The notes under the pieces are model-generated. The model had not been told where the DNA came from. It searched no databases and worked only from the letters and a program-made list of their open reading frames with translations. Made by a program: the position numbers and the translations under genes. Positions 1-9,900 of a DNA stretch of 37,465 nt are shown one piece after another. Location of the stretch: the NCBI RefSeq assembly GCF_016793225.1, contig NZ_JAEUMN010000100.1, positions 1 through 37,465 of the forward strand. Reading direction: 5' to 3'. Position 1 is the first letter of the stretch. Every line of letters starts with the position of its first letter. This stretch comes from Phenylobacterium sp. (GTDB lineage: Bacteria; Pseudomonadota; Alphaproteobacteria; Caulobacterales; Caulobacteraceae).

Positions 1-1476
1 GCGCACGGTGTCGGTGCGGCTCAGGAGATCGGCCGGGAAGTCGTAGCTGGCGAAGAACCGCACCTTGATCCGCGGACCCGAGGTGGCGAACGTCTCCTTG
101 CGCCGCAGCGCCGCGTAGATCGCGTCGCGGCTGTTCTCCTCCGCCCAGACACCCGCCAGGCCCGAGGCGCCCCACGTCTGGAACACCGGCGGGTTGGCCG
201 CCGCCTCGCCCGTGAGCGCCGACCAGTCCTTCGCGCCGCCCGGCGGGACCGAGCCGCGCAGCTCCGGCATGCCGTCCCGGCGTCCCGTCTTGGAGAAGTA
301 GTTGGGCTCCTCGACGCTGCCTGGGGCGGCGTTGTGGGTGTCGGACGAGCCGATGAAGCCGAACTTGAACGGGTTCGCGCCGATCTTCTCGCGGAAGATG
401 ATCCCGTCCTGCAGCGCGCGGCGCACATAGCCGCCGGCGAACTTCGTCACGGCGATGTTGGAGCCGATGTACTTCTCCATGATCTCGAAGTTCGCCCACT
501 CGTCGTTGGGCGACAGCGAGGGGTGCGTGTCGGAGGTCCCCTTGATCTGGGTGATCTCGACCAGCGGCTCGTTGCGCATGCGCAGCTCGGCGTAGGCCTT
601 GTCGACGCGCTGGCCGTTCAGCCGCACGCTGTCGAACATCAGGCCGTCCGAGCCGTTCGAATTGTGCGGGATCGCCAGGGCCTCGACGCCTCGGGCGCGC
701 CAGCCGTCCATGGCCTTCCAGAGGTTCTCCGGATCGTTAGAGTCGCTGGCGGAGTAGGGCGCCGCGGGGACGTTCGAGCTCTTGAAGATGACGTTGCGGT
801 GCAGGTTCCGCCGCTGCGGCGCCGAGGTGTACTCGTAGCCGATGAAGGTGGTGAAGCGACCGGGCTGATAGTGCCGCGCGGCCGCATCCTGGGTCTCGCG
901 CCAGGCCCGCGAGATGATCGACGGATCCGCGAACTCCTTGGGCAGGGTGCCGTCGCGCCGCGCCTGATTGAAGGCGTCGAACGCCTTCTGGATCTGCGCC
1001 GGGTCGGGGCTCATCAGGCCCTGGCTGAACGGGAGCTTGGAGAGCGGGCTCTGGGGATTCCCCGCCTCGCGGATCGCCGACATGAACTCGGCGTGGTCGG
1101 TGACGCCGACGAAGTCCAGCGGGCCGCCGGCCAGGCGGACCAGGTAGCCGGACGCATGGCCGATCGTCTCGCCGCGGGCGAAGCGGTAGGCGTCGTCGGG
1201 CGTCCTGCGGACGTTGAAGATGTAGGCGTCGTTCGAGATGTGGGTGTGGACGTGCAGGTCGCCGAAATAGGCGTTCCGGTCCGGGTTGTGGCCGGGCAGG
1301 CGCACGGCCGGAGACCCCGCCGCGGCGGCCGCAGCGGGCTTCGCCGCCTGGATCGCCGACGGGGCGGCTTCACCGCGCAGGGCCTGGGCGGCGATGGCGC
1401 CGCCGCCCACGAGCAGCCCGACCGCGGCGGCCGGGATCACGTATCGGGCGAGTTCCCGCCTCTTGTGCGTCGTCAT
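1..1476 (-). CDS. DUF3604 family protein, C-terminus cut by window edge
   Basis: The minus-strand frame is open without a stop from 1476 to the window edge, giving 492 residues. The ATG at 1476 follows a good ribosome binding site (GGGGAGA, about 8 bases upstream). Residues 13-32 form a hydrophobic N-terminal segment behind basic residues, so the protein is probably exported or membrane-anchored. The core opens with NAYFGDLHVHTH at 69-80, a PHP-type metal-binding signature, and later shows VTDHAEF, AIPHNSN and IGSSDTHN, each with histidines typical of DUF3604 proteins. The biochemical role of this family is poorly known; a metal-dependent hydrolase is a family-level inference. The gene runs in the same direction as the crotonase and alkylsulfatase genes upstream of it, with a gap of about 105 bases, so co-transcription is possible but not shown. 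Confidence 0.85.
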   Translation of the reverse strand, partial: MTTHKRRELARYVIPAAAVGLLVGGGAIAAQALRGEAAPSAIQAAKPAAAAAAGSPAVRLPGHNPDRNAYFGDLHVHTHISNDAYIFNVRRTPDDAYRFARGETIGHASGYLVRLAGGPLDFVGVTDHAEFMSAIREAGNPQSPLSKLPFSQGLMSPDPAQIQKAFDAFNQARRDGTLPKEFADPSIISRAWRETQDAAARHYQPGRFTTFIGYEYTSAPQRRNLHRNVIFKSSNVPAAPYSASDSNDPENLWKAMDGWRARGVEALAIPHNSNGSDGLMFDSVRLNGQRVDKAYAELRMRNEPLVEITQIKGTSDTHPSLSPNDEWANFEIMEKYIGSNIAVTKFAGGYVRRALQDGIIFREKIGANPFKFGFIGSSDTHNAAPGSVEEPNYFSKTGRRDGMPELRGSVPPGGAKDWSALTGEAAANPPVFQTWGASGLAGVWAEENSRDAIYAALRRKETFATSGPRIKVRFFASYDFPADLLSRTDTVR

Positions 1477-1581
1477 CGGCAATCGTCTCCCCACGAAATC
1501 GATATCCCGGTTCCGGTTCTGGGCGCCAGAAGCTGGAGGGCTATGGCGCTGTCGACCCGAGGCATGGGTCGCGCGGCGCCG

Positions 1582-2466
1582 TCAGCGGTACTCGGGCTCC
1601 TGCCACTCGGGCCACAGGTCCGGGAGGCCGTTCGAGACCCTGTCGGGGAAGGCCGGCGCCCGCTTCTCCAGGAAGGCCGCGATCCCCTCGCGCGCGTCGT
1701 CGGAGGCGCCCCGCATCCGCATCGACCGGCTGTCGGCGCGGTGAGCCTCCATCGGATGGTCGGCCACGAGCCCCCGCCAGATGAGCTGTCGGGTGACGGC
1801 CATGGACATGGGCGCCGCGTTCTCGGTGAAGCTCCTGGCCAGGGCGCGGGCGGCCGGGAGGAGGTCGTCGGGCGCGTGCAGGCTCTGCACCAGTCCCTTG
1901 GCGTGCGCCTCCTCGGCGGTGAACACCCGCCCCGAGTAGCACCACTCCAGCGCGGTCGGCGCGCCCACGAGGCGCGGCAGGAACCAGGAGGAGCAGGCCT
2001 CCATCGCGATGCCGCGCCGGGCGAAGACGAAGCCGAACTTTGCGTCCGTCGAGGCCAGCCGCATGTCCATCGGCAGCTGCATGGTCACGCCCACGCCGAC
2101 CGCCGCGCCGTTCACGGCCGCGATGACCGGCTTCAGGCTCTGGAAGATGCGCAGCGAGACGCGGCCGCCGCCGTCGCGGGTCACGTCGCCGGTGTCGCCG
2201 GCCGCGCGCCGCTCGGCCTCCCGCGCGCCCTGGTCGAAGGTGCCGCCGCCGGCGCCCAGGTCGGCCCCGGCGCAGAACCCGCGCCCGGCGCCGGTGACGA
2301 TCACCGCCTTCACCGCGTCGTCGGCGTCGGTGGCGTCGAAGGCGGCGATCATGTCCAGCATCATCTTCGGCGTGAAGGCGTTCAGCCGGTCGGGCCGGTT
2401 CAGGGTGATCGTCGCGATCCCGTCTTCCACGTCGTAGAGCAGGGTCTCGAAAGTCGGCTGGGACAC
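1582..2466 (-). CDS. Crotonase/enoyl-CoA hydratase superfamily protein lacking both catalytic Glu
   Basis: This 294-residue protein has the crotonase fold: ITLNRPDRLNAF at 20-31, the oxyanion-hole segment GFCAGADL at 63-70, and NGAAVGVGVTM at 119-129. I chose the GTG start at 2466 because AGGAG lies 8 bases upstream and because homology begins there. The gene starts 11 bases past the end of the alkylsulfatase gene on the same strand, so the two are probably co-transcribed. By eye-made alignment to rat mitochondrial enoyl-CoA hydratase, the two acid/base glutamates (E144, E164) fall on Thr128 and Phe148. A classical hydratase reaction is therefore doubtful. Other crotonase chemistry (isomerase, hydrolase, C-C lyase) on an acyl-CoA is more likely. 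The insert at 71-102, rich in Gly, Arg and acidic residues, is longer than in typical hydratases. Confidence 0.85.
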   Translation of the reverse strand: MSQPTFETLLYDVEDGIATITLNRPDRLNAFTPKMMLDMIAAFDATDADDAVKAVIVTGAGRGFCAGADLGAGGGTFDQGAREAERRAAGDTGDVTRDGGGRVSLRIFQSLKPVIAAVNGAAVGVGVTMQLPMDMRLASTDAKFGFVFARRGIAMEACSSWFLPRLVGAPTALEWCYSGRVFTAEEAHAKGLVQSLHAPDDLLPAARALARSFTENAAPMSMAVTRQLIWRGLVADHPMEAHRADSRSMRMRGASDDAREGIAAFLEKRAPAFPDRVSNGLPDLWPEWQEPEYR

Positions 2467-2477
2467 GGGGCAGGCTC

Positions 2478-4364
2478 CTAGGGCGCGGTGATCTCGAACC
2501 AGAGGTCGAACCGGTCGAGCAGGGAAACGAGGCGGGCGAGCTCGGCGGCACCGTCGCCGGCGACGCCGGCCTCCGCGACGGTCTTCGCGCCGGTGACCAG
2601 GTCCACGAGGTCGCCTCGCGAAAGCTCGGCTGCCGGGCCGCCTTCGCCCGCACGGTGGTGCAGCACGGCGTTCTCGACGCGCACGGCGAACCGCTCGCCG
2701 GTATCGGTGAAGGCGACCGTGAGGCCGATCGTCTCCGCCCCGGCCGCGAGCCCGTTCAGCCGCACCGACAGGGCGTCCAGCAGGTTGTCCGCGGGCAGGG
2801 TCCGCAGCTGGCCGGCCGAGGCCTGGCGCGGCGTGTCCGACTTCGGTCGCGGCTTCCGAAGCTCCTGGGCGCCGGTGAGGTAGAAGTCCCGCCACGGCCC
2901 GGACTCGGCCTGGTACCCCATCTGCTCCAGCGCGTCGGCCTGCAGCGCGCGCGCGGCCTCATGCGCGGGGTCGGCGAAGACCAGGTGTCCCACGATCTCG
3001 GCGGTCCAGCGGTAGTCGCCCGCCTCGAAGGCGCGTCGCCCCTCGGCGAGCACGCGGTCCGGGCCGCCCATCGCGTCCACGTAGCGCCGGCCCGCGGCCT
3101 CGGGCGGGTGCTTGTTCAGGTTGGCCGGGTTGCCGTCGAACCAGCCGAGGTACTTCTGGTACACGGCCTTGGCGTTGTGGCTGAGCGTTCCGTAGTAGCT
3201 GCGCGTATGCCACTCGGCCTCCAGCGTCGGGGGCAGCCTCAGCACCTCGGCGATCTCGGGCCCGTTCATCCCGTGGTTCGCCATCCGCAGCGTCTGGTCG
3301 TGGATGTACTTGTAGAGGTCCCGCTGCTTGGCCAGGAACGCCCGGATCGGGTCCTCGCCCCAGCGCGGCCAGTGATGGCTCGCGAACATCACGTCCGACG
3401 CGCCTGCGAACATGTCCAGCGCCTCGTCGATGTAGAAGCTCCACGCCTTGGCGTCGCGCACCTGGGCGCCGCGGGGGGTGTAGAGGTTGTGCAGATGGCA
3501 GGTGCAGTTCTCGGCCATGCAGAGCGCGCCGAACTGCGGGAAGTGGAAGTTCATCTCCGCCGGCGCCTCGGTGTCGGGCGTCACCTGGAAGACGATCTCG
3601 ACGCCGTCCAGCGTCAGGACCTGCCCCGTGTGGGTGACCGAGACGTTGGGCGCCACCAGCGCCACCTTGCCGGTGGAGGTTCCCTTGCCGAGGCCCGAGT
3701 CCACGTGCCCCCTGGGGTCCTTGGGCAGGAGGCCGCCGTACATGTAGGTCGCCCGGCGGCTCATGACGTTGCCCGCCAGCACGTTCTCGGCGACGGCGGC
3801 CTGCAGGAAGCCCTCGGGCGCCACGATCGGCACGCCGCGGGCGATATCGTCGGGCGAGAGCACGCCCATGACCCCGCCGTAGTGGTCGACGTGGCTGTGC
3901 GTGTAGATCACCGCCGTCACCGGGCGGTCGCCCTTGGTGTCGCGCAGCAGCTGCAGCGCCGCGGCGGCGGGCTGGGCCGAGGTCAGCGGGTCGATGACGA
4001 TCCAGCCCTCGCGGCCCTCGACGAAGGTGATGTTCGAGATGTCGAAGCCGCGCACCTGGTAGACGCCCGGGGTGACCTCGAAGAGGCCGTGCAGCGCGTT
4101 CAGGCGCGCCTGCCGCCAGAGGCTGGGGTTGATGGTGTCGGGGCGCTCGGCGTCCAGGAAGGCGAACGGCCGCTGGCTCCAGGCGCCTGGGACGTCGGCG
4201 TCGGGGATCGAGCCGATGAAGCCGCGGCGGGCCAGCTCGAAGGCCCCGTCGTCGGGCGGCAGGGTCCGGGCCACGGCCTCGTGGGCGGCGCGGGTCGCCG
4301 CCGTGGCGTCCTTGCGCGCATCGGCGTTCGCTTCCGACATGCCTCCCCCCGTCCGGCCGTTCAT
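2478..4364 (-). CDS. Alkyl sulfatase, metallo-beta-lactamase type (SdsA1/BDS1 family)
   Basis: The protein has 628 residues, normal for linear alkylsulfatases that hydrolyse primary or secondary alkyl sulfate esters to alcohol and sulfate. The zinc motif THSHVDHYGG lies at 155-164, the acidic ligand segment AENCTCHLHNLY at 284-295, and a further His pair in SHHWPRWG at 329-336. A dimerisation/helical region follows, and the last 110 or so residues look like the SCP2-like C-terminal domain of the family (LLDALSVRLNGLAAG). No signal peptide is visible, whereas several characterised relatives are exported, so it may act in the cytoplasm. I chose the ATG at 4364, preceded by GGGGAGA with about 6 bases spacing. 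An internal ATG at 4340 has its GGAGG too close. The gene diverges from the SDR gene across a 157-bp gap and precedes the crotonase gene. Confidence 0.9.
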   Translation of the reverse strand: MNGRTGGGMSEANADARKDATAATRAAHEAVARTLPPDDGAFELARRGFIGSIPDADVPGAWSQRPFAFLDAERPDTINPSLWRQARLNALHGLFEVTPGVYQVRGFDISNITFVEGREGWIVIDPLTSAQPAAAALQLLRDTKGDRPVTAVIYTHSHVDHYGGVMGVLSPDDIARGVPIVAPEGFLQAAVAENVLAGNVMSRRATYMYGGLLPKDPRGHVDSGLGKGTSTGKVALVAPNVSVTHTGQVLTLDGVEIVFQVTPDTEAPAEMNFHFPQFGALCMAENCTCHLHNLYTPRGAQVRDAKAWSFYIDEALDMFAGASDVMFASHHWPRWGEDPIRAFLAKQRDLYKYIHDQTLRMANHGMNGPEIAEVLRLPPTLEAEWHTRSYYGTLSHNAKAVYQKYLGWFDGNPANLNKHPPEAAGRRYVDAMGGPDRVLAEGRRAFEAGDYRWTAEIVGHLVFADPAHEAARALQADALEQMGYQAESGPWRDFYLTGAQELRKPRPKSDTPRQASAGQLRTLPADNLLDALSVRLNGLAAGAETIGLTVAFTDTGERFAVRVENAVLHHRAGEGGPAAELSRGDLVDLVTGAKTVAEAGVAGDGAAELARLVSLLDRFDLWFEITAP

Positions 4365-4521
4365 TGCGGTCTCCCCTAGACGCTAAGCGCGCGCCTTGGA
4401 GGCTTCAACTGCAAATGTTCCGGATCGGTATCAAATTGCTGCGTCCGGCGTTGACGGCGCGGGGCGTTCGGCCCACTTTTGTTACCAAGGCGGATCAAAA
4501 GCGTCGGATGGGGGAGAGCTG
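4365..4521. promoter_or_regulatory. Divergent promoter region, alkylsulfatase / SDR
   Basis: This 157-bp gap separates two divergent genes and must hold promoters for both. It is visibly less GC-rich than the genes. On the plus strand TTGACGG at 4451-4457 matches the Caulobacter-type -35 consensus TTGACGS. The expected -10 region, around 4470-4480, is poor (GCCCACTTTT). I see no clear inverted-repeat operator. Confidence 0.35.
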
Positions 4522-5310
4522 ATGGACCTGCAGGACAAGGTCGTGGTGATCACGGGCGGGGGCAGCGGCATCGGCAAGGCGATGGCCGAGCGCTTCCGGC
4601 GTGCGGGCGCCGCCGGGGTCGTGATCGCGGACCTGGACGGCGATGCGGCCGAGGCCGTCGCGCGGTCGGTCGGGGGCGTCTCGATCCGGGTCGACGTGGC
4701 GGTCGAAGCCGACGTCCAGCGGATGGTCGGCCTGGCCGAAAAGCGCTTCGGCCGGATCGACCTGATGTGCTCCAACGCCGGCGTGTCCGTCCGCGACCCC
4801 GACTTCAACAACGCGACGTCCGCGTCGAACGACACCTGGATGCTCGGCTGGAACGTCAACGTCATGGCCCACGTCTATGCGGCGCGCGCGGCCCTGCCGG
4901 GGATGATCGCGCGCGGCGGCGGCTACTTCCTGCACACCGTGTCGGCCGCGGGCCTCCTGAGCCAGCCGGGCAGCCCCGTCTACGCCACCACCAAGCACGC
5001 GGCGGTCGGTTTCGCCGAATCGCTGGCGATCACCCACCGCAGCCAGAACATCCGCGTCTCGATCCTCTGCCCGCAGGCGGTGGACACGCCGATGATCCGC
5101 GGCGCCAGGGGCTCGCAGGCGGTGGACGGCGTCATGGCCCCGGCGGACGTGGCCGACTGCGTCGTCGACGGCCTGGCGGCCGAGACGTTCCTGATCCTGC
5201 CGCACCCGCAGGTGGCCACCTACATGCAGCGCAAGACCGGCGACTACGACCGCTGGATCGCCGGCATGGTGCGCCTGCGCGACCGCATCGCCCAGCCGTC
5301 GGCCGGCTGA
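4522..5310 (+). CDS. SDR family NAD(P)-dependent dehydrogenase
   Basis: This is a classical short-chain dehydrogenase of 262 residues. The nucleotide-binding motif TGGGSGIG is at 11-18, NAG at 85-87, the catalytic Asn in NVNV near 113, Ser141, Tyr154 and Lys158 (YATTK). Asp37 at the end of the second strand favours NAD(H) over NADP(H). The ATG at 4522 follows GGGGAGAG with suitable spacing. The frame stays open upstream to about 4396, but that part has no family similarity. An MFS gene starts 5 bases after the stop, so the two are almost certainly one operon, and the carrier may import the substrate. The substrate (secondary alcohol or ketone) cannot be told from sequence. A link to alcohols released by the divergent alkylsulfatase is possible but speculative. 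Confidence 0.9.
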   Translation: MDLQDKVVVITGGGSGIGKAMAERFRRAGAAGVVIADLDGDAAEAVARSVGGVSIRVDVAVEADVQRMVGLAEKRFGRIDLMCSNAGVSVRDPDFNNATSASNDTWMLGWNVNVMAHVYAARAALPGMIARGGGYFLHTVSAAGLLSQPGSPVYATTKHAAVGFAESLAITHRSQNIRVSILCPQAVDTPMIRGARGSQAVDGVMAPADVADCVVDGLAAETFLILPHPQVATYMQRKTGDYDRWIAGMVRLRDRIAQPSAG

Positions 5311-5315
5311 ACGCC

Positions 5316-6743
5316 ATGACCGCCGCCGCCGACGCCGGCCAGGGGCATATCCACGGCTACGGGACGCGCCCGTACCGCACCTATGTGCTCACGGCGCTGC
5401 TCTTCATCTTCATCCTGAACTTCATGGACCGCACGCTGCTGTCGGTCGTGGCGCCGCAGATGAAGCCCGAGCTGGGGATCTCCGACACGGGCTTCGGGCT
5501 GCTCACCGGCTTCGGCTTCGCCCTGCTCTACACGATCGTCGGCGTCCCGCTGGCCCAACTGGCCGAGACGCGCCACCGCGTGTGGATCATGACGATCTGC
5601 ATCGCCCTCTGGTCGCTCATGACCGCGATGTGCGGGCTGGCCGCCGAGATCACCATTGGCTCGATCACCATCGGCGCCTTCTGGGTGCTGCTGACCTGCC
5701 GCGTCGGCGTGGGCATCGGCGAGGCGGGCTGCACGCCGCAGGCCAATTCCCTCATCGCCGACTACTACCCGCCGCGCACGCGCTCCACCGCCCTGGGCTA
5801 CTACGCCATGGGCGTCACGCTCGGCACCATGCTGGCCAACGTCATCGGCGGCCCGATCACGGATGCGCTGGGCTGGCGCTGGGCCTTCTTCATCCTGGGC
5901 GTGCCGGGCCTGCTGGTGGCGCTGGTCTTCAAGCTCACGGTGCGCGAACCGCCGCGCGGCTACACCGATCCGCCCGGCACGCCGCGGCGCGAGGTCGTGC
6001 GCTTCATGGACGGCCTGCGCGAGATCGCCTCGAAGAAGTCGTTCTGGTCGATGACCACGGCGGCCACCATCGCCGCCTTCTGCGGCTACGGGATCTCGTC
6101 GTTCCAGTCGCTGTTCATCAACCGCACCTTCGGCCTCACGGCCGGCGAGGCGGCGCTGATGATCAATGTGCCGGTGGCGATCGCCTCGTCGCTGGGCACG
6201 CTGGGGACCGGCTGGCTCGCGGAGAAGATCGGGCCGCGAAGCGTCAGCGCCATCGCCTGGCTGCCGGCCGCGGGCATGGCGATCTCGGTGCCGTTCTACG
6301 TGCTGGCGTTCACCACCCAGGACCTGTGGCTCTGCCTCGCCGGGCTCGTGATCGGCGGCGGCGCCAAGTACGGCTACCTCGCCGCCCAGTACACCATCGG
6401 CCAGGGCGTGGTGTCGGCCCAGACCCGCGCGCTGTCGACCGCCGTGCTGATGTTCATGCTGAACCTCCTGGGCTACGGCCTCGGCCCGCTGTTCATCGGC
6501 TGGCTCAGCGACGTCCTCTTCAAGTCGCAGGCGGCGGCGCTGGGCGCGGCGGACCTGGCCCGCAGCGCCTGCGAGGGGGCGGCCCGCGCCGGCCTGCCCG
6601 CCAGGCTCGAGGCCGTATGCGCCCAGGCCCACCCGCAGAGCCTGCAGCAGTCGCTGCTGGTGACGGCGAGCCTCTATGCGCTGAGCGGCGCGTTCTTCCT
6701 GCTCACCTGCCGCTGGCTGAAGCAGGACCTTGTGGCGAAGTGA
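5316..6743 (+). CDS. MFS transporter, spinster-like
   Basis: This is a 475-residue inner-membrane carrier with about 12 hydrophobic segments. After the first helix comes NFMDRTLL (35-42), the NxxDR signature of spinster-type MFS proteins. The usual RVGVGIGEAG stretch and an LIADYYPPRTRSTALG loop follow. Such carriers are common in alphaproteobacterial gene clusters for aromatic, steroid or terpenoid acids, but the substrate is unknown here. A periplasmic or cytosolic insert of about 35 residues, containing two Cys, sits before the last helix (SACEGAARAGLPARLEAVC). Many spinster-like carriers have a similar loop there. The gene follows the SDR gene by 5 bases. It has no strong ribosome binding site of its own, which fits translational coupling. 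Confidence 0.9.
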   Translation: MTAAADAGQGHIHGYGTRPYRTYVLTALLFIFILNFMDRTLLSVVAPQMKPELGISDTGFGLLTGFGFALLYTIVGVPLAQLAETRHRVWIMTICIALWSLMTAMCGLAAEITIGSITIGAFWVLLTCRVGVGIGEAGCTPQANSLIADYYPPRTRSTALGYYAMGVTLGTMLANVIGGPITDALGWRWAFFILGVPGLLVALVFKLTVREPPRGYTDPPGTPRREVVRFMDGLREIASKKSFWSMTTAATIAAFCGYGISSFQSLFINRTFGLTAGEAALMINVPVAIASSLGTLGTGWLAEKIGPRSVSAIAWLPAAGMAISVPFYVLAFTTQDLWLCLAGLVIGGGAKYGYLAAQYTIGQGVVSAQTRALSTAVLMFMLNLLGYGLGPLFIGWLSDVLFKSQAAALGAADLARSACEGAARAGLPARLEAVCAQAHPQSLQQSLLVTASLYALSGAFFLLTCRWLKQDLVAK

Positions 6744-6971
6744 CGCCGGGGCGGTCCGCGGGCCGGCCTTCACGCTGATTTGACGCGCGCGCGAGGGGGC
6801 GTCGCGTCTCGCAGGACCTGCGCCAATTCCGCTCAGGTTGGAAGCTTATGCCTCCACCGCGATGCGAGGGGCATCGACACGGGTGGGTTTTGCCGCTTAA
6901 AGGCGCGCTGAAAGCACGTACGGCCGCCCCTCAGGTCGGCCGCGTTGGTTTGTGCTTGGACGAGAGAGACG
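6744..6971 (+). promoter_or_regulatory. gltBD upstream region with two small hairpins
   Basis: The 228-bp gap upstream of gltB contains TTGACGC at 6780-6786, a -35-like match without a convincing -10. It also has a 6-bp stem hairpin CGATGC/GCATCG at 6860-6876 (5-base loop), and CGGCCG repeats at 6921-6926 and 6937-6942 that could pair across 10 bases. I found no sigma-54 -24/-12 pair. The hairpins could lie in the 5' leader, but regulation by them is only a possibility. Confidence 0.3.
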
Positions 6972-9900
6972 ATGCGACTGCCTGAGCGACAGGGCCTGTA
7001 CGATCCCCGGAACGAGCACGATGCGTGCGGCGTGGGCTTCGTCGCGAATATCAAAGGCCGCAAGTCGCACGAGGTCATCCAGTCCGGCCTGCAGATTCTG
7101 CTGAACATCGACCATCGCGGCGCGGTGGGCGCGGACCCGCTCGTGGGCGACGGCGCCGGCTGCCTGATCCAGATTCCGGACCGCCTCTATCGCGACTGGG
7201 CGAAGGCCGAGGGCGTCGACCTGCCGCCGGCCGGCGAATACGCCGTGGCCATGTGCTTCCTGCCGCAGGACGCGCTGACCCGCGCGGCCGCCATGGAGCA
7301 GTTCGAGCATTTCCTGCGCGTCGAGAAGCAGCCCCTGATCGGCTGGCGCGACGTGCCGGTGGACACCACGGGCCTCGGCAAGGCCGTGCTCGCGTCGATG
7401 CCGGTGATCCGCCAGGCCTTCATCGGCCGCGGCCCCAACGTGAAGGACCAGGACGCCCACGAGCGGAAGATCCTGGCGGTCCGCAAGCAGTTCCAGAACC
7501 CCCTGGCCGAACTGGCCGAGAAGCGCGGCCTGCCGGACCTCACGCAGGTCTACATGCCGTCGTTCTCGACCCGCACGGTGGTCTACAAGGGCCTCCTCCT
7601 CGCGGGCCAGGTCGGCAGCTTCTACAAGGACCTGCAGGACGAGCGCTGCGAGAGCGCGCTCGCGCTCGTGCACCAGCGGTTCTCCACCAACACCTTCCCG
7701 TCGTGGAAGCTGGCCCACCCCTACCGGTTCATCGCCCACAACGGCGAGATCAACACCGTCCGCGGCAACGTGAACTGGATGAACGCGCGCCGGCGCACGC
7801 TGGAAAGCGACCTGCTGGGGCCTGACCTCAACAAGATGTGGCCGCTGATCCCGCACGGGCAGTCGGACACCGCGTGCCTGGACAACGCGCTGGAACTGCT
7901 GGTCGCCGGCGGCATCCCGCTGGTCCACGCCATGATGATGCTGATCCCGGAAGCCTGGGCCGGGAACCCGCTCATGGACGCCAAGCGGCGCGCCTTCTAC
8001 GAGTACCACGCGGCCCTGATGGAGCCGTGGGACGGTCCGGCGGCGGTGGCGTTCACCGACGGCCGCCAGATCGGCGCGACGCTCGACCGCAACGGCCTGC
8101 GCCCGGCCCGCTTCGTCATCACCGACCAGGACCATGTGATCATGGCCTCGGAAGTCGGCGTGCTCGACGTTCCTGAGGAGCGCATCGTCAGGAAGTGGCG
8201 GCTCCAGCCCGGCAAGATGCTGCTCATCGACATGGAGCAGGGCCGCATCATCGAGGACGAGGAGATCAAGAAGACCCTCGCCGAGGCCGAGCCCTACGAG
8301 GAATGGCTGGCCGAGACCCAGTTCAAGCTGGAGGAGCTGAAGCTCGACGAGGTCCGGGGCGAGGCGCCCGCGAACGACCCGCAGGTGCTGCTCGATCGCC
8401 AGCAGGCGTTCGGCTACACCCAGGAAGACCTGCAGTTCTTCCTCGAGCCGATGGGCAAGGACGGGGACGATCCGATCGGCTCCATGGGCCACGACACGCC
8501 CATCGCCGTGCTCTCGGACCGCTCGAAGCTGCTCTACGAGTACTTCAAGCAGAACTTCGCCCAGGTCACGAACCCGCCCATCGACCCGATCCGCGAGGAA
8601 CTGGTCATGAGCCTGGTGTCGATGATCGGTCCGCGCCCGAACCTGCTGGGCCGCCAGGCCGGCACGCACAAGCGCCTGGAGGTGGCCCAGCCCATCCTCA
8701 CCGACGAGGACCTGGCGAAGATCCGCGCGGTCAACGAGCTGCTCGACGGCGCCTTCCGCACGGCCACGATCGACATCACCTGGCCCATGGCCGAGGGCGC
8801 GGCCGGCCTCGAGGCCGCGATCCAGCGGATCTGCCGCGAGGCGACGGACGCCGTCCTGGCCGACATGAACATCCTGATCCTCTCGGATCGGGAGGTTTCG
8901 GTGGAGCGCATCCCGATCCCGGCGGCGCTCGCCACCGCGGCCGTGCACCACCACCTGATCCGCCAGGGCCTGCGCATGCAGACGGGCCTCGTCATCGAGA
9001 CGGGCGAGGCGCGCGAGGTGCACCATTTCTGCGTGCTGGCCGGCTACGGCGCCGAGGCGGTGAACCCCTACCTGGCGTTCCAGACGCTGGAACAGCTGCG
9101 GGTCAAGAACGGCCTGTCGCTGTCGGCGTACGAGGTCCGCAAGAACTACATCAAGGCCGTGGGCAAGGGCATCATGAAGGTGATGTCCAAGATGGGCATC
9201 TCCACCTACCAGTCCTACTGCGGCGCGCAGATCTTCGACGCCGTGGGCCTGTCGTCCGAGCTGATCGACAAGTACTTCACCGGCACGGCCACGACGATCG
9301 AGGGCGTGGGCCTCGCCGAGATCGCCGAGGAGACGGTCCGCCGCCACCGCGACGCGTACGGCGACAACCCAATCTACCGGTCCATGCTCGACGTGGGCGG
9401 CCAGTACGCCTGGCGCCTGCGGGGCGAGGCGCACGCCTGGACGCCCGAGTCCATCTCGGGCCTGCAGCATGCGGTGCGCGGCAACCTGCCCGCCGAGTAC
9501 GAGAAGTTCGCCAACGCGATCAACGAGCAGTCCGAGCGCCTGCTCACGCTGCGCGGCCTGATGCGGCTGAAGCCCGCGGACCGGCCGGTCCCGCTCGAGG
9601 AGGTGGAGCCGGCGGCCGAGATCGTGAAGCGGTTCTCGACCGGCGCCATGTCCTTCGGCTCGATCAGCCGCGAGGCGCACACGACGCTGGCCATCGCGAT
9701 GAACCGCATCGGCGGCCGTTCGAACACCGGGGAGGGGGGCGAGGAGCCCGACCGCTTCAAGCCGCTCCCCAACGGCGACTCCATGCGCTCGGCCATCAAG
9801 CAGGTGGCGTCGGGCCGGTTCGGCGTCACCACCGAGTACCTGGTCAACGCCGACGACATCCAGATCAAGATGGCCCAGGGCGCCAAGCCCGGGGAAGGCG

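Noticed and set aside
334-2481. A 715-codon plus-strand frame over the DUF3604 and crotonase genes
   Set aside because: It lies opposite two recognisable proteins, spans their intergenic gap and resembles no family.
5244-6773. Long minus-strand frame opposite the SDR/MFS genes
   Set aside because: Same GC-shadow effect; the product is rich in Arg, His and Glu with no domain, and the plus-strand MFS protein is clear.
6780-6971. Sigma-54 promoter for gltBD
   Set aside because: No GG-N10-GC pair with the right flanks could be found; only a lone -35-like TTGACGC was seen.
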